This document shows, piece by piece, positions 39,401 through 54,600 of a stretch of DNA of 64,000 nt (position 1 is the first letter of the stretch; each line of letters begins with the position of its first letter). The DNA comes from Dromaius novaehollandiae (Eukaryota > Chordata > Aves > Casuariiformes > Dromaiidae): contig NC_088099.1 of the NCBI RefSeq assembly GCF_036370855.1, positions 139,913,017-139,977,016 of the forward strand. The letters run 5' to 3'. Below the pieces are notes generated by a model. The model worked only from the letters and a program-made list of their open reading frames with translations, ran no database searches and was not told the DNA's origin. Made by a program: the position numbers and the translations under genes.

Positions 39401-42400
39401 AATGGTCAGATAACCAAGTAATTATGAGAGCTTAGGACACTGGCAGTGACCTTTTTATTTGATATATCAAATAGGAATAATTGTTATGGTTTTTTATTTG
39501 TATGTAAACTGCTTTAGTTATCTATGATATAATGAAACAGTGGACACTAGAATTTGAGAATAAGGTATTTTGGTCACCCCCATGAAAAGCCCCCTCTCAA
39601 AGGGACATAAAAAAGAGATTGTAACTGCTGTAACTGTTTCCTGTTGGTTTTAGATTTTCTTTTCCTTCCTTTATTCAAGAAATAATTGTAGTTAGTGTGA
39701 TTGTTTGGCATATCTTTTATGGTGTTTAGTAGACCATCGTGAAGAGCTGCACATGATTAAAATAATGAGAGTTGAATCATTTCAAGTTTCTTTAGATTAT
39801 AAAATGTTAGTAACTTTATTTCAAAAACTAATTAGCGCCCAGGAACTTGAAACACCTCTTTTAGTCCCACAGTAGGAGTACCTATTGCCTGGCTCAGAAG
39901 CAGTCTAGGTCCTAGGATCTTACAAGCTGTTAAGCTTGCAACACAAAATATCCCTGACTTTTGTGAAACAGTGTGCTCTTACAGTATATTTTGGGGTAGA
40001 TACCAACCTCAGGAAATTATTACTTTGACTAATATGACTGATGTTTTGATGTCTGCTCTCCAGGGAGAACTGTCCTTGCCATTCAACTACAGTGGGAACC
40101 TTACACATACTTGAAGAAAGAAAGGTTATTTATATGCAATAATCCTGTTTCTTTTATAGTCACTGTGGATCTCAGGGCCATTGGCACTAAACTGCAAGGA
40201 AATTAAAGAAGAATCATAGCTCTTCCTGTCACATGCTTATACTTCAACATGGGAGCAGGAGACATCCCAGATCACATACATTTACCTGAATGACATTGGT
40301 GCTTGAGAAGTTCCAGTCTTGCACTTCTAAAGTCTCTGTGCACTTGAAATGAGATCCAAACTGTCGATATTATCAGTAAGGACTAGTCAGTGTAAGCTAA
40401 GAAACTGTATTTTTTCAGTAAGATAGCTAGCTTAACAGTACTAGGGAAACAAGCCTCTTTGGCTGACTTGTTTCCTTTTTCAGCATGTTCGAGTTTTTCT
40501 TGTTTTGAGTCTAACCTTTACGCTTTCCTGGTGTTACTTTGCTTGAATTCAGGATAATTTTGATGCTATATTCTTTTTACTATTATATTATTGGTATTTT
40601 ATGTTATTGAAGATGTTAATATATTTCTCATCAGATTGAAAAGATTCACATAAAACATGTTTATGATTAGTTAACTAAAGCTTAACCTTTTTCATTTCAG
40701 AGCCTGGTTTTCAATCTGAAAAGAATAATAATATACGGATATTAAAATTATAGACAAAAATATAGCCAAAAATGTTAAAAATATTTTAATATACAAAGCT
40801 TAAGACCAGATTTTTGTAATGTTAACCCTTACCAAAGGCTGGAGTGACTTATGGAAATCACCATGTGATTCTCCAATTAAAGTTACTGTATATGTCTGAA
40901 AGGAAGAGTATGTGAAGAGTGGGAGATAATGCTTATTTTTGAGAGATATGAGCCTGTGTATGCAAGATCATTTTGTCTTCATAACGTTTGGAATTTTAAT
41001 TATAGCTTAAATATGTGTATAGAGATGATATGATCATCATTTGCTGCTGCTTGTATTCCAGTTGAGAGAAAACAGGCAGCACAGACCCTGATTCTGTACC
41101 TATAAAGTTCATTGCAAACCTTCCTGTTGATTTTAATTAAGGGAAAGATCAGGTCCTGCATAAGAAATATTCTCAAAATATAGTGTGATTTAGTTCTATG
41201 TATTCAGATTTTCTGCATATCACTTCAGTGTTTCACTTACCCACTTAGTGTTCTGTCAGCCTGTCTAAATTACTAGCTGCTGGCAAGAGTTGTTAGCAAT
41301 GGTTATAGTGATGCATTAGTGGAGGTGATTTTACTGTGTAAAACCAGGATAAACAATGCTAAAATATATGATTTTGCTTTTTTAAAAAAAAATTATTATG
41401 ACTGTACCAGTAGATACCTGCTTTTAAACTATATTCCCCATCAATTTGTATTTAGTAAGTATAGTCAACATCAGTTTGTTACCCTCCTCTTGTAGGCAAA
41501 TTGCTGTAGTTTGGGAGCCTAATTGTAAGATGTGTAAGATGATAAATGTTGCTGTGTATTATGAACCTCCTTGACTAACCTGTATCCTGTGACTTTGGAT
41601 TTTGACATTGTTCCCTCTTGCTTATCTCTTTTTCTAAGGCAACTTTCATTATTTTCAGTGTGGTTTCATAAGACTTTTCCTGTATCTTGTGAGCTGTCCA
41701 TGATGTTGTTTGACTCCTTTTCATTTATGCAATATACTTTTCTGAAACAGGTTGAAAGGTAATCAGAGAGTATTCCAAATGAAGCCATACCAGTGACTTT
41801 AATAAGGACATCTTATTTTTTATTATAATGTTTTTCATCTGGTTTCTTATTTATTCTAACACCTTGTTAGCTTCTTTAACTGTGCTAAATGTAGAGTAGA
41901 ATTTCTAAGTGTTTCGTGAAAATATGTAGATGTCTTTCCCAAATTGTTACAGTTACCGAAGAATTTTAAGGTGTATTGACTGCTTAATCTTTTTCTCTCT
42001 GGTATATTTTTCTTTGGAGTACTAAATGTAATATGCTGTTGTGTTCCACATTTATTTAGTTTGTCTTGAAAATTTTCTCAAATTTCTTACAGTTCTTTTA
42101 GGTCTTGACTGTTCTAAATCATGTTGTGTGCAGACTTTCAATTTTACTAATCCTTGCCCTTTCTGGTCGTTAATAATATATTGAGACAACAGATATGGGA
42201 TGATGAGGAACCATGTTGTTGACCTATTCTTTTGAAGAAAATTGATCATTTAATCTTCCTCTTGTGTTTTCTCATTAGTATTAGAATTCTTTATCTCACT
42301 GTAAGACTATTTCACTTTTAATAGTCTTATGTGGGATTTTGTTTAGTTTTCTTTAGAATTCTATCATTGTGTCACGCCTGTCAGCCTGCTTAGCAGTTGT

Positions 42401-45400
42401 TCGGTTTGGTTGCGGTAGTCTTGGTGGGAGTCTAGACTGAGTTTGTTTTACGTACAAGAAAAAAATTGAGGTGTTTGTCCAGATCATCAGTGACTGGCTG
42501 ATTAGCACTTTTAAGTTTCCGTGTGACAAACGTTTGTTCTAAAGTGCATTAAAATTGCTTTACAAGAACTCTGTGTCCCTCTGAAACAAGCCATAATGTA
42601 AGCAACACCCAATGACAGTGGCAATAGGTACCTAATGCTGGGAATTCATCGTCTATGAAATGAAATCTACCATGTTTGTTTTCTGTTTCATATAGTTAAG
42701 GTATTTCCTGTTCATACCACATGACAATGATATAGACTGTTGTGAATCTTGCAACCTGTTCTGTTTATGTGAATGTAAGCTAAATTAAAAATGTTAATGA
42801 TAGCACTGTTTTTAGGAATGTCCACATTCATAGGAAAGAATCAAGTAGAAGACTGTTTGTTCTGTCCCTAAGTGATGAAATTGTTTTTTGTATCCAGTAG
42901 ATTCTTTTTCTTGTAGCCTTTTGCTAGAGTGGTCATTCAGGTCATACTTAAATTATAGAGGAAGTAGACCCTTCAGTTCTGTGTACTCACAACTCCTTCA
43001 GTTGCCATGTGAGGAGGATTAGAATAACATGCGATAGCTACAAGAAAGACAAATTTGCTGTGGCACAGGGCTCAAATACTGTTCTTCAGTTGATTCTCTC
43101 TTCTGTATGTTTAGTACCATCAGTGAGAGAATGAAGAATGCTGCATGAAACTCACAATACCGATGCTGGAGTACATCACACAGTCTGGTATTCTTACACA
43201 TATTCTCCACGGCTGACAGTACTATGTTTTTCCTTGATGTTTTACTCACAAAAGTTGTGGCCAATGGGTAATATGAGAAGAAAATTACACTCTGTGACAT
43301 GACTCTGTTACATGTCTGTCATGGATAACAAGAATTAAATAAATGTTTTCTAATTAAAGCCTTATATTCTCCCTAAGTTATTTTAATATATAGGGTTGAT
43401 GTTACAGGAAACTTTTTAAAGTTTTTGGATATCATGTGTGGAGCAGGTAAAAAACTTAAAAAAAAAAGTGTGTAAAGGAGCTTGCATCATACATAGTACT
43501 GTCTTCCAGTGTTTGCACACAGATTCCCATATACTGTATATATTACATTTTTTATTTTATTGTTTTTAGAATAAACTGAAATGTCATTTATATGTTTATT
43601 TCATGGATGGTGGGATCTAAGAGAGTAGAGAAGGTGTTAGAAGTATTAGGTTTCATGCTCATAATATGCATTCTGTGATATTTGGAATGTGACTTCTTTG
43701 CAAAATAAGTCTTTACTCCATCACTAGCTGGAAATCTTGGAAGCAAATAAAGGAAGAGTGTCTGTCAAGCAGTCTTGTAGGAATGGTTCTTGAATTACTG
43801 ATGAAGCCTTCTTTTCATTGCTGTTTTCTGTTGTTTTACTTTGTTTAAGTATGCAACACCAGGCCAGGGTTTTTATTGGATGTAATGCAGTAAATGTCTT
43901 TAAAACATAACTACTGTTTGTCTTAGTTCTGCCGTGATGGATTTATTTTGCCACTTAAGGCAAGCTTGGGAAATATGCTACTGACTGAGGTCGTTCTCCA
44001 GGGAGCATGAGGGAGACTCCTCTTTTCTACGTGGTGAAACAATAATAAAAATAATCGCCAAGCACCAGCTGTCATTGTAAACTTTTAACCTGATCTCTCG
44101 CTACTTCTTTTGCCTTTCACCAAATTCATTCTCATACACAGCTGGACGAAAAAGCCTGTGCATAGCCTGTAATGGTACTAACAGTATCTCATGGGAGTGT
44201 TTTTCTGGATATTGTAGTTATTGTTATCTCTTCCATAGTTATGAGCTGTTTTCCTTTTGATAATACAATGTCTGCTGATAAACCTGTGATTCAGAGTGTA
44301 AGGTCTTTACCCCCTTGCCTATTATATGCAAGTTCCTTTTTACATGAGGAATTAGAGTATCTAACTGCATAATGGCACCAAATATACTGGTTATGTGACT
44401 ATATAGAAAAGAAGATTTTTCTTCCCGAATGACATTTGTTCACAAAATGACAGTGCACTGGATTAATTGAATGAAGAAGGTTCTGGACTAGATTTAGCCA
44501 CTAGTAGAGAAAGCTCTCTATTTTGTTTACTTGTTAACAGGGCATATGAAACAAAGTCTTCTGCTTAACTACACTGATACCAGTTCATAGGTCCAGTTAA
44601 AAGTTGTAATGTTGGCAGTCTGTTTATGTACAAGTGACCTGGCAGCATGAGTAGTCTTGATGTCTGGCTGAAATCGTATGAACCTGCCAGGGTAGATACT
44701 TGGAAATTATCTCATGCGTACCTGTACAAGAAACGTAGTCACCATAGAGAACCAAAATAAATCTTTACTAATTCAGATCTGCTTTACATTTTCCTTTATG
44801 GAGAGGGACTACCTTGGAATATTTCCAAATAGATGGATTCACTTTGTATGTATTTCTATTAGGAGTGAGTTAAAGCATTCTGAATTTATTTGGACCAAAT
44901 ACTGTATAAAGTTAAAAGAAACAGAGGAGAAGATTATAAAGGATGAAAAACACCTTGAGGAGTTAGTGAAGCAAAAAGCAGAAATCCACGAAGATGCAAA
45001 ATGTTGGAACAGCAAAGTGAGTGTTGAATATTTATAAACAAGCAAGTAAATGAGTATCTTTTATTGAAAAGTACAAGAATGCCTGAATATTTTGTATGTT
45101 TAAAAGTTAAGGTCCTTTATAAAAGCAAAAATGTAAATACTGACTTTAAAAAAAGTGCTATAATTGTATAGAATTTTTGATTTTGTTTATTCTTCTGTTG
45201 TAGTATTAGTTTGCAGCTTCGTTTATTAAAAGTATCATAATCATCTTACACTCCTTTGAGTGACCTGTATATTTTTAGTTGTTGGATGTGTATCTACTTA
45301 ATACTGCTCATCTTTCTCAAATCATTTGGAAGAAAGTGTGTGGGACAGCATGAGTGGATTAGCATAAACAGATTTCTTGACCTGAGAATACAAATGATGC

Positions 45401-45645
45401 ACTACTTTCACTGTATGGACAGTGATAACCTCTTTTATTTAAAATTCCCATTTTCTCCTGCATGGGTCTAGCATTCCTTTTGGAACCCTGCATCGGGGTA
45501 CATGACAGTTTAAAATCCAAAGATCATCACACTGCCTGACTAGGAGTTTTCAATTAACAGATGGCTTCATATGTGGTACCAGTGGAAAATGGGATGAAGC
45601 AGATCTAAAGCAATGCTTAGGTGCCTGAAACAGGGTTTAGAGTGT

Positions 45646-45687
<42 letters not shown>

Positions 45688-48600
45688 ATAAATATATATA
45701 AATATGTCTATATATAAATATATATTTTTAATATGAAATTCATTGTCTTGTGCATGCCCAGAAATGTTGTTGTTTCTGCATCTAGATAGCTAGATCCTGC
45801 TTAACTTCCAGTGAAATCCAGACTCTAGGTGGAATATATGCTGAGTTCCCTGACAGATTGTATCTGGAAGTGTGCCCTGAATTTACAAAAAAATAGTAAG
45901 GATTTAGAGTCATAAATGACAGCGCTGCCTCCAGTGGGCTTGTTTTTGCCTTTTGTTTCCAACACTTGGCTATGCGTTAGAGTTTTCTTCCTGTTGTTGG
46001 CACTAGCTATTGCTACCACTGATAAGTAGAAAAATATTATTTTCAAATAGAGCCAATACTTATTAGTAAACCGTTTTTTTTCGGGGGGGGGGGGTTGTCA
46101 TTTCTCTGGGTTTGCTTGATCTGAAGTGCTTCACATAGGTAGTAGTGCCAGCACAAAGAGTAGAGTGAAATGTGCAACAGGGATGAGGTGGAGCACAAAA
46201 CTGCTACTTTTGGTGACCACCTCTGCTTAGTTTATACTAAAGGTGAAAAAGAATTAGTTTTACTACATAGGTGAGCCATCATTTATTCAAAAACTTGGCT
46301 AACCCAACTAAGTGAATAATCCTTTGTAATAGCGGATTTTGAGAAAGCTCAAAGTGATCTTGGAAATCTTACTGGGATAATGGAATTATTTGGAGAAAAA
46401 TGGGAAAATATTGGGATTATCTTCAGTGACTTCAGTGGTGTTTGAATTGGATCCATATTATAGCATGTCAGTTGGCAGGTACATCATTATTTTATCAAGC
46501 AACAGCTCTGAGAACAGATAGTGATGTGAATTAATATTTTCTTTTTTTATCTGGCTTTTTTCCCTTCTTTTGATTCATGATGTTTTTTATTTTATATATA
46601 ACCCATTAGGAGTGGTTTATCACTTAGGAAATGTTACAGCTGTACTGTACAGTAACACAACACTGTAAGGACAGTTCTGAGATTTTTTTTCCCCATGTTA
46701 CCCAGATTTGTTTTACAGAAATTGTCTGTGTACATTAAATCCAGTTTTCAATATCTATGGGTACAGCTTTTCAAAGATGAGAAGAAAGCCTCTTCATAAA
46801 AATAATCTCATGCCTACCTACTCCTCCATTATTCTCCTGTCTTAACTAATGTCCAGCAATTCAACAGAGTATATATTTTCCCCTTTAACTACTGGAAGAG
46901 GATTTGAAATCTGAAAGTTCGTTGGAGACTTAAGATGCATTCATTGAGTAGCCTGTTGTCAAAATAATATTCCAAATACTGAGTGGAACCACCTCCTATT
47001 ACAATAACACAGCAGAGTTAGTGCTCTGTTGTTGCCACTAGCAGCAGAAAGAGACTGGAAATTGGATAAGGTGGTAGAGATCTTCTGAGGCAGAGGGTAA
47101 CAAAGGAATAAATTAGAGCATCTTCATATCTGCTTCTGTATAGTGTTACACAGAACAGACAAAATTCACAGAAGCAGTGAGACAGATTTACATAGAAAAT
47201 CAGATTTATGAACGTTTGAATGTTGATTTTTTTACAAACCTGCTCTTAGTTATAGCTGCTTGGAACTTCTAGAAATCTTGTGAAGAAAACAAGGTTTATC
47301 CCAAGATTCTATTCTTTTGCATTGCTTCCTTTGTTCCTCAGGAGTATCACACTAAATATTATTTGGTTGTGGTATCCGTCTGTCTCACTTTTGTTGCATC
47401 AGGAGCAAAGGCATAATCTGATGCTAAAAGACTTCTGAAGCTTTCATCTGAAGTTGTTACTACATCTTGAACAATTTTTTTGAAGTCAAAGACAGAGAAG
47501 AAGGTCTGTATCTAAGTTTCCTTAGCTGCCTAATCTGCCCTTAAAAGCTTTCTGTGTTGGAAAATGTATAGCCTGTTGAGCCAGACTCAGCTGTGTTCAT
47601 GATTTAAAAGAGGTCTAATTTGCTCTTGAAACATGTTGTCCATTACCTTTTGCCCTAACCACAGCAGATATAAATAGTATAGTATTCCTTTTCTCTCTAT
47701 TATTCCTTTTGTCTCCAGCTTTGCATGTACCTAAAGACTTACAGTGTCTCTGCTCTGTCATCTCTGCTCTAGACAACAAATTCTTTCAGTCTGTATCTTG
47801 TATCTGTCTATATTGTTGACTTGTACTCTGTAAGTCATTATAACCGCTATATCTTATTTTGCAGAACCGCTAAGTACCTGCCATTCAACAGCTTGTTTGG
47901 AGCCTGAAAAATGTGAAAAGAAAAACTGTCTTTTATATATCAAGTGCAGAGATTGGCTTTAATAGTCAAGTTATAAGTAAAATTACTTGAGATCTTTACT
48001 TTTATTTCTGAGAATGTTAAGACTGTCTGGTCCTGTTACTCATATGTGGGTTCTGATTTGGAATTCTTTGGTATGTGGAGAAGTATACTTACCTTAAAAA
48101 AGTTGAAAGTAAGCAAATATCAAGGAAAAGTTTTCTCTAGTAAGGATTTCCTTTCCTTTTTTCTAGAGTAGAAAGAAAACGTGAGAGGAATGAAGAAAAG
48201 CTGCACTAATACCATCTGTGCTTTATGATAATATTTTGTAAGGGAGTTAAAAATAGGACAAGCATTATTTCACATGTAATGGTAGAAAGCAAGAAGCAGT
48301 AGGCGATGTAAGAAAAAGTATCAGATGGACAATATTCATCATGCTCTAATGCATAGTCAAAGTGGGCTTTCCATGTAATGTTTTTATAAGAGTCTGTATT
48401 TATGGTTTGACAACATACCGCATCATACCTTACGTCTGCTCTGGAAAGCCACATAGTACATAAAAGATCGAGCAACAGTTCTGTGTTGTGCTTCAGAGAT
48501 AACAATTAACTTTATTACTCTGGTGGTCATCCTTCACAGACATTCCTAGGTATGTCTTTCTAGATTTCTGTTTTTAATCTGTGAAAAGCTTATAGACTTG

Positions 48601-51600
48601 CCTTTTTGGCAGCCTGCCTCACCTGCTTAAATGTCAAACGAATGAAAAATGGATAGACTTATGAGATGGAGGTCGTGATAAACTTATTTTTGTTTTATGC
48701 TGCATATTAAGAAGAATGCTTAATTTTTGAAATTACCAGAAAAGCTGTGTTAGAAGGGATTTTAGGAAATCATCTAGTCTAGTTTGCACAATGTAGCAAT
48801 ATTTTTAGGCTGTTCCTGTCAAAAATGTTTGCTCTAAAAGCATCAAAGGAAAGAGAAGCAACATTTCTGATTCATTTTTTCTGCAAATGTAATCAGTTTC
48901 TTTTGTCTTCTTTTTGTCTTTTCCATGCTGTCCCTGAAGTATAGTTGATTATTGTCTCTTTGTTACATTATTTTATATACTGAAAGACTTATTAATTTGC
49001 TTTTAGGTCTCCTTTTTCTGGATTAATAAATACATCTGCTTGTTTTCAGTTTTTCCTCTTAGATCATGTTTTCTAAATCCCTTACCATCCTTCTTTCTCT
49101 GTGGACTTTCTCCAGTTTGTTCAAGTCTTTAATTATGGTGGCCTCTACTGTACAGTCTACTCCAGCTGGGGCTTTTCTCAGTTGGAGTGAGAACTGAGGC
49201 CTCAGACTTCAATAAAATAATTATTCCTGGTGTCTGGGCCATATGTTATAGACACTGTTGTACTGCTGTTTTACCAATTGTTTCCTATTTTGAGTTTGTG
49301 CATCACACCCTGAGTATAGCACTTCATATATTTTTGTTTAATTTCATCTTGCTGATTATATATGAGATTCTAGTTTGTCAAAATTATTTTGGATTTCTGT
49401 CAATTTTATGCTACTGCTAGTGCCTTCATTTTTGTATCATCTGTAGTTGTGATAGTTTATTTTGTCTTTATTTTGTAATCAAGGCTGTAATTCATATTGA
49501 ATGGTGCTAGTCATAGCACAGACACCTGTGGGGTCCCACTTGAAAGTTCTTCGTAGTTTACAATGAGGAAAAAAAGTTCAACCAGTTGTAATCTTGTTTA
49601 GTGGATATGCATCTAGTCCATACTTTTTTAAAGTTGTTTAGGAGACTACCACTGGAATATCATCGAAAGCCTTACTAAAATTAAAATGTATCACATCTAC
49701 TGCTTCCCTTTTCACCAGATTACTTTTTCAAAGTAGGAGATTAAATTTTATTACGTAGTCTTAAAATATTCCTGTTTGCTATTCTAACTTAAAATTATGA
49801 CTATACAAATTTTAATTAATTTGCTCCAGATTTTTTCTGAATGACAAAGTTATTTTGTTTTGATTAAATTTCTTGCATTCTCCTTTTTACGCTTTCAAAA
49901 ACAGGTGTTAAATTTGCCTATCTCCAGTTCTCTGGAACATTCTTTCAGAAGTTCTTTATACAATTATTAATGATTTAGATTTTATTCTAATGTCATTCCT
50001 TAAGTTTGCCATTTAAATAAGGCGTTACCAAGAGGGTGAATTTCATTGGGCCCTGCTTACTTAAACATGTACATACTTTAAGCTGTTCTGTCCACTTCTA
50101 TCGTTCTCTCCTATTTCCTGTTAATTTTATGTATCTGATGATATTCTATATTCTTTTGAAAACTGATGCATATAAGACACTGTATATTTACTTCAGTATT
50201 CCCTGAAACAATCATTATGTGCCTTTACATTTAATAATAGAAATCGACTTTTCTTTACTTTATGAAAGATCGTTCAGCGCCCCAGATAGGGCATCTTGAC
50301 AAAAGCCTGGGGTGAGTGTACCTCCTTATCATTTAGCAGGTAACAAAGCATTTTTCTATCAGGTCATAGATTTATATTCTGTCTAGTCAAGCAGCATTTT
50401 TTGAAACTATAATTCATTAGCTCCAAGCATGTTAAAATTGCTGTTTTTTCCATTTCTTTTTCCAGCCTTTGATAAGGCTGGTAAAATTATATGGTCCCTA
50501 ACACACCAATTCAAGTTTGTTTCATTCTTCCTTTATCATTGGCATAGTTAAATATCATCACATTGGAAAACAAAAGCCCAAGCCCTGCAGTAATACAGAG
50601 TTGTTGTCAGGGAGCAGCAAGGGCCAGCTCTCTGCAAGGTGGGAGAGCTGAAAGCTGAGCATGATAACGAGGCAGAGAGAGGCAGTGGCTGCACTTACAA
50701 GGACGCAGTCCTATAGTGCTGGATCAGGGTGAGCTGCTCAGGTCTGGTGATGGTAACCAGGTTCAGCCAAGAGTCTAATTGCAAGATGAGTGCAATGTGA
50801 TGAGGCAGGTCCAAGGTTAAGCCAGGACATCGAATCTACAGTTCATGCATCAGAGTCAGCATTGAATCAATGAGGTATATGGCCAAGCATGGCCATGGCT
50901 GTAACTTAGCTCAGGCAGGGACTGAGAGCAAGAGCCTCAGCTTAAATACAGGTCTACAGAGAAGGAGGGAGCCCCCCTCTTAGGCTTGCAGCTTGCTCTT
51001 GAGCAGTTTTCAGCCTGGCTGAGTCTTCTCAAAGAGCTCTTAGTAATCAGAATCATATCAGTGCATTATCAGAGCTGGCTGTGAGCTAAACTCCTAGGAG
51101 CAGGAGAGTGCACTGAGAGGGCCTGAAAATTGTTTTAGGTCAACTTTAGCAAAGTTTGATGATGGTGAATTTAGCAAAGGTGTAAGTTTTCCAAAAAGCA
51201 CAGTAAGTTCTATAGGAGTCATTTGTCCAAACAGCTAACATTTTTTACCAGTTGTGGGGGGGAACCACGCTGACAGACTTACTGAACAAATAAAGGAAAG
51301 ATGCTTCAGCTGCTAAATATGAGATTCTAAGTCTTGGGGATCTTTTCTTTTCAGAGATAGCTATTCAGGTCTTCTGTTCGGAGTACCTGACTATATACAT
51401 TCCACGGTGGTGTGCATGTCGAATGTGGGTCCTATGTCTTAAGATGAGGAGGTCATATTTGCTTGACCAGAACTGTATGTTGGAGCTTCTGCATTTACCT
51501 CACGCTGCTTATGTGACTTTCGGTCATACAGTTTTGGATGTGCGAAAGCACCTGCTAGTTTCTTTTTAATATCTGCTCTTTTGAGACAGAAGCTCTGCAG

Positions 51601-54600
51601 TATCTACTTGCTTCTTTGTATACTGATCATACATAAGTGCTAGTAGTTCGTGTTGTCAGTTGCTTGTGTTAGCCTTTTAATCAGTTGGCACAGAAGAGTC
51701 TTTTTTCATCAGATTTTTTTTACTTTTTTAGACCTATCCTTTACTGGGACTCTAAAAATATGACAGAAGCAAAAACCTTGCATTAAAAACAACTCCTGTG
51801 TGAACTTTCAAAGTGGTTTAAGTGGTAGTTTGCCAAATCCGTATGACTCTTACTTAGAAAAAAGGATGCTGTTAAGTATGTATCTTTTTTTAGGGAGACT
51901 CAGGTGATAAACTAGGACTAAGATTGGGATTTTTTTCAAGTATTAAATCTTTCTGGGTGCACAAAGGGAGCTTATAACTGGACCTGACTTTCAATTTTAG
52001 TTTTAATATCTGTGATGGTGCTGCACATGAACTTAAACTTCCGTGCAACTTACCTTGGAATTATCTCCTTTTATGTCCAGCATATCAGTGTTTTGCAATA
52101 CACAGCATAAAAAATAAAGAGTGGTTTAGTGCAGTTTTTTCTTTTTGAAAAGCTGAAGATGGCAATAACAAAGCCATCGATTTCTGAGTCTTCACATTAC
52201 TAGGGAAAAGGGGTGTTTCTAATACCACCTTTAGTCTCCAGTTAGTCAGGGAGGTGCAACCATACCAGGACAATCAGGAGAATGCTAGAGAAGTGCAACA
52301 GAGGTATGACGTGCTGGACAAGAAACCAAGACAAAACCTGTATTAGTTTCCTTCTTAGCCACTGGCACCTCGCAGTGTCTCATGTAAATCTGCTGTTCTT
52401 CCTCAGATTGTTGAGGTAGCAGTAAGAAGTTACTTCACCTTTGCAGAGTACCTGTGCCTTAATTCTGTCCTTCTCTTCCCCCATGTATTGTGTATCCCAA
52501 TGCTAACATCTTCATCAGCCTCGATCCTGCTTGGGCATACTTGCAGTCTAGACATATTCCAGTTGGACCCATATCTCTAAGGATATGGTTTAGATAAGTT
52601 CTGCCAGGATAGCTGTGTTGCCTCACCTTCTTCAGAGATAAGAGAGTGGTGAGGGAAATAAAGTTTATCAAGCTTACTGTGAGCAGGGAAGCCTTTATTT
52701 ATCTATCTGAGGCCACTTCAGATGTTTTTCTGACCCTGTAGATGCTTGCTTCCATAACATCCTCATTTTCCTTAAGTTCCAGTGATTGATCTGTCATTGA
52801 ATCTATGTATGAATCTCTATTAAGTCAACAAGGATAGTGGGAAATATTGGAACATTAGGGAAAATTTTGAGGCTGAGAGGAGCTAAAGGTATTCTGCTCA
52901 ATTATACCATGTATGTCATATATGAATTGGCAGGGTGTGAGTATATCCTTACTGAAGTCTAAAGATACTGCTTGGATACATCACAATGGGGATGTGCATA
53001 TGAATGACATAGCATGAAGTATCTCTAGATAGTGTTCAATAGCTTTCCTTTCTCAGTGTATTTTAAATTTAATTTTTAAATATATTGTGTAATTGTTACA
53101 AATAAATATAGGAGATATTTGTGTAATTTAATTATGAAATATTTTCTAGATAGAAGACTTGAATAATAAAATAGCTGCCCAAGGAAATGAGAACATAAAA
53201 ATATTGGATGCTTGTTCTGAAGTGATGAAAGCTACTGAAAAATTAGTAAGTTTTTTGTTGTTTTTGTATAACTGAAGTAAAAGTGTTTGCATCATCTATG
53301 TTGACCTGAAATAATTTCAGCTTACACTAAAAATGTCTTAATGTCTTAATGCTCATTAGAAATCCACCTGGGAAGGCAATCTACAGACTATAAAACAAAA
53401 GCTACTGAATATTAGTGAAGCATTGAATGATTTGAAATGTGAAAATGGAGAACTTCAGGGAGAAAATGAAGAGTTTTTGCAAAAATCTGCAAATAGGTAA
53501 TTCAAACACTATTGAATGCCTGCAATGTAAATATAGGAAACAAGTGTTATTCTTTAACTGAAAGCATGCCTATAAAAGAGAACCTTGCTTTTGTTATTTT
53601 AAGTCTGTCTGTAATTTTTCAATACTTTCAGATCACATCTGGCTGAAATTTACCATCTAACTTTTTTGAGCTCCACTTGAAAGGAACAAAACTAAACTTC
53701 TTCCAGAAATAAAGTATATGGTTTGACAATTAAAAAAGAGGAACATTCTAAAATTCTCTTTCTGTTAACAGAAAACTCTGTTTCCAAAACCTTTTGGTTA
53801 AGTCTTTTATGACATATATATCATATATTTTATTAATAAAGTCATATATATTAATATATATATTAATGGCTTATTTGTATTGAATTGTATTTGTATTTTA
53901 TTCTTGGTTGTAAACAAGGAATTACAATTTCTTGTTTGTTATAAACACAGAATCTGAAATACCGTATTCTTCTGTTTTCTTTGAATTCTTATGAGACATG
54001 GACACAATTTTTTGTAGCTCCTTAATTGAGTAATTCCAAATAAATGTGCTTTAAATTTTGTTTTACATAATAGTCTCAGAGCATTTACAAGCTTACAAAA
54101 AATAAAGTAAAATCTTAGTTCCTTTTTCCTTTGGACATTAGGTATATGCTGGTTTTAGGTATCTGACAGTTTATCTTCTTTCCGGTAACTTTTGATTTCA
54201 TTGTCTGGTTTCAGCAAAATCAACTGAAGAGTAAAGTTCTTAAAAGTAAATAGATCCTCACAATTTTTTGTAAAGGGAGGGGATAAAAAGATGCAAGAAA
54301 AAGAGAAGAGGAGATGTGTACACACTCCTTGTTAATGCCTTAAGTTAAAGGTCACACCTTATATACCAAAGTAAATCAACCATGGGACACAAATGGGTAA
54401 GGAACCAGGTTTCATGAGTTCTGATGTTCATGGAACTACTTATTAGGATTATTAGAACATTTTAGAATTAATATTAACATTGTAGTCTTACAAATTTATT
54501 TTCAATTGCATTGACTGATTTTTTTTAATGGCTTAAAACTATTTTTTTCTTCATAGTTGTAAGGCAGTGAAGAAAGATCTTGCCCTTGTCTGAAGTGTTA

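Larger units (their letters stand above)
45017..53149 (+). other. Intron 9 (8.1 kb)
   Basis: It holds a GT microsatellite at 45642-45686, a G12 run at 46083, a possible CR1 relic at 47480-47860, a long ancient CR1 at 48740-50260 and a GC-rich unassigned block at 50575-51135. The remainder is non-coding with no supported feature. Confidence 0.55.
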
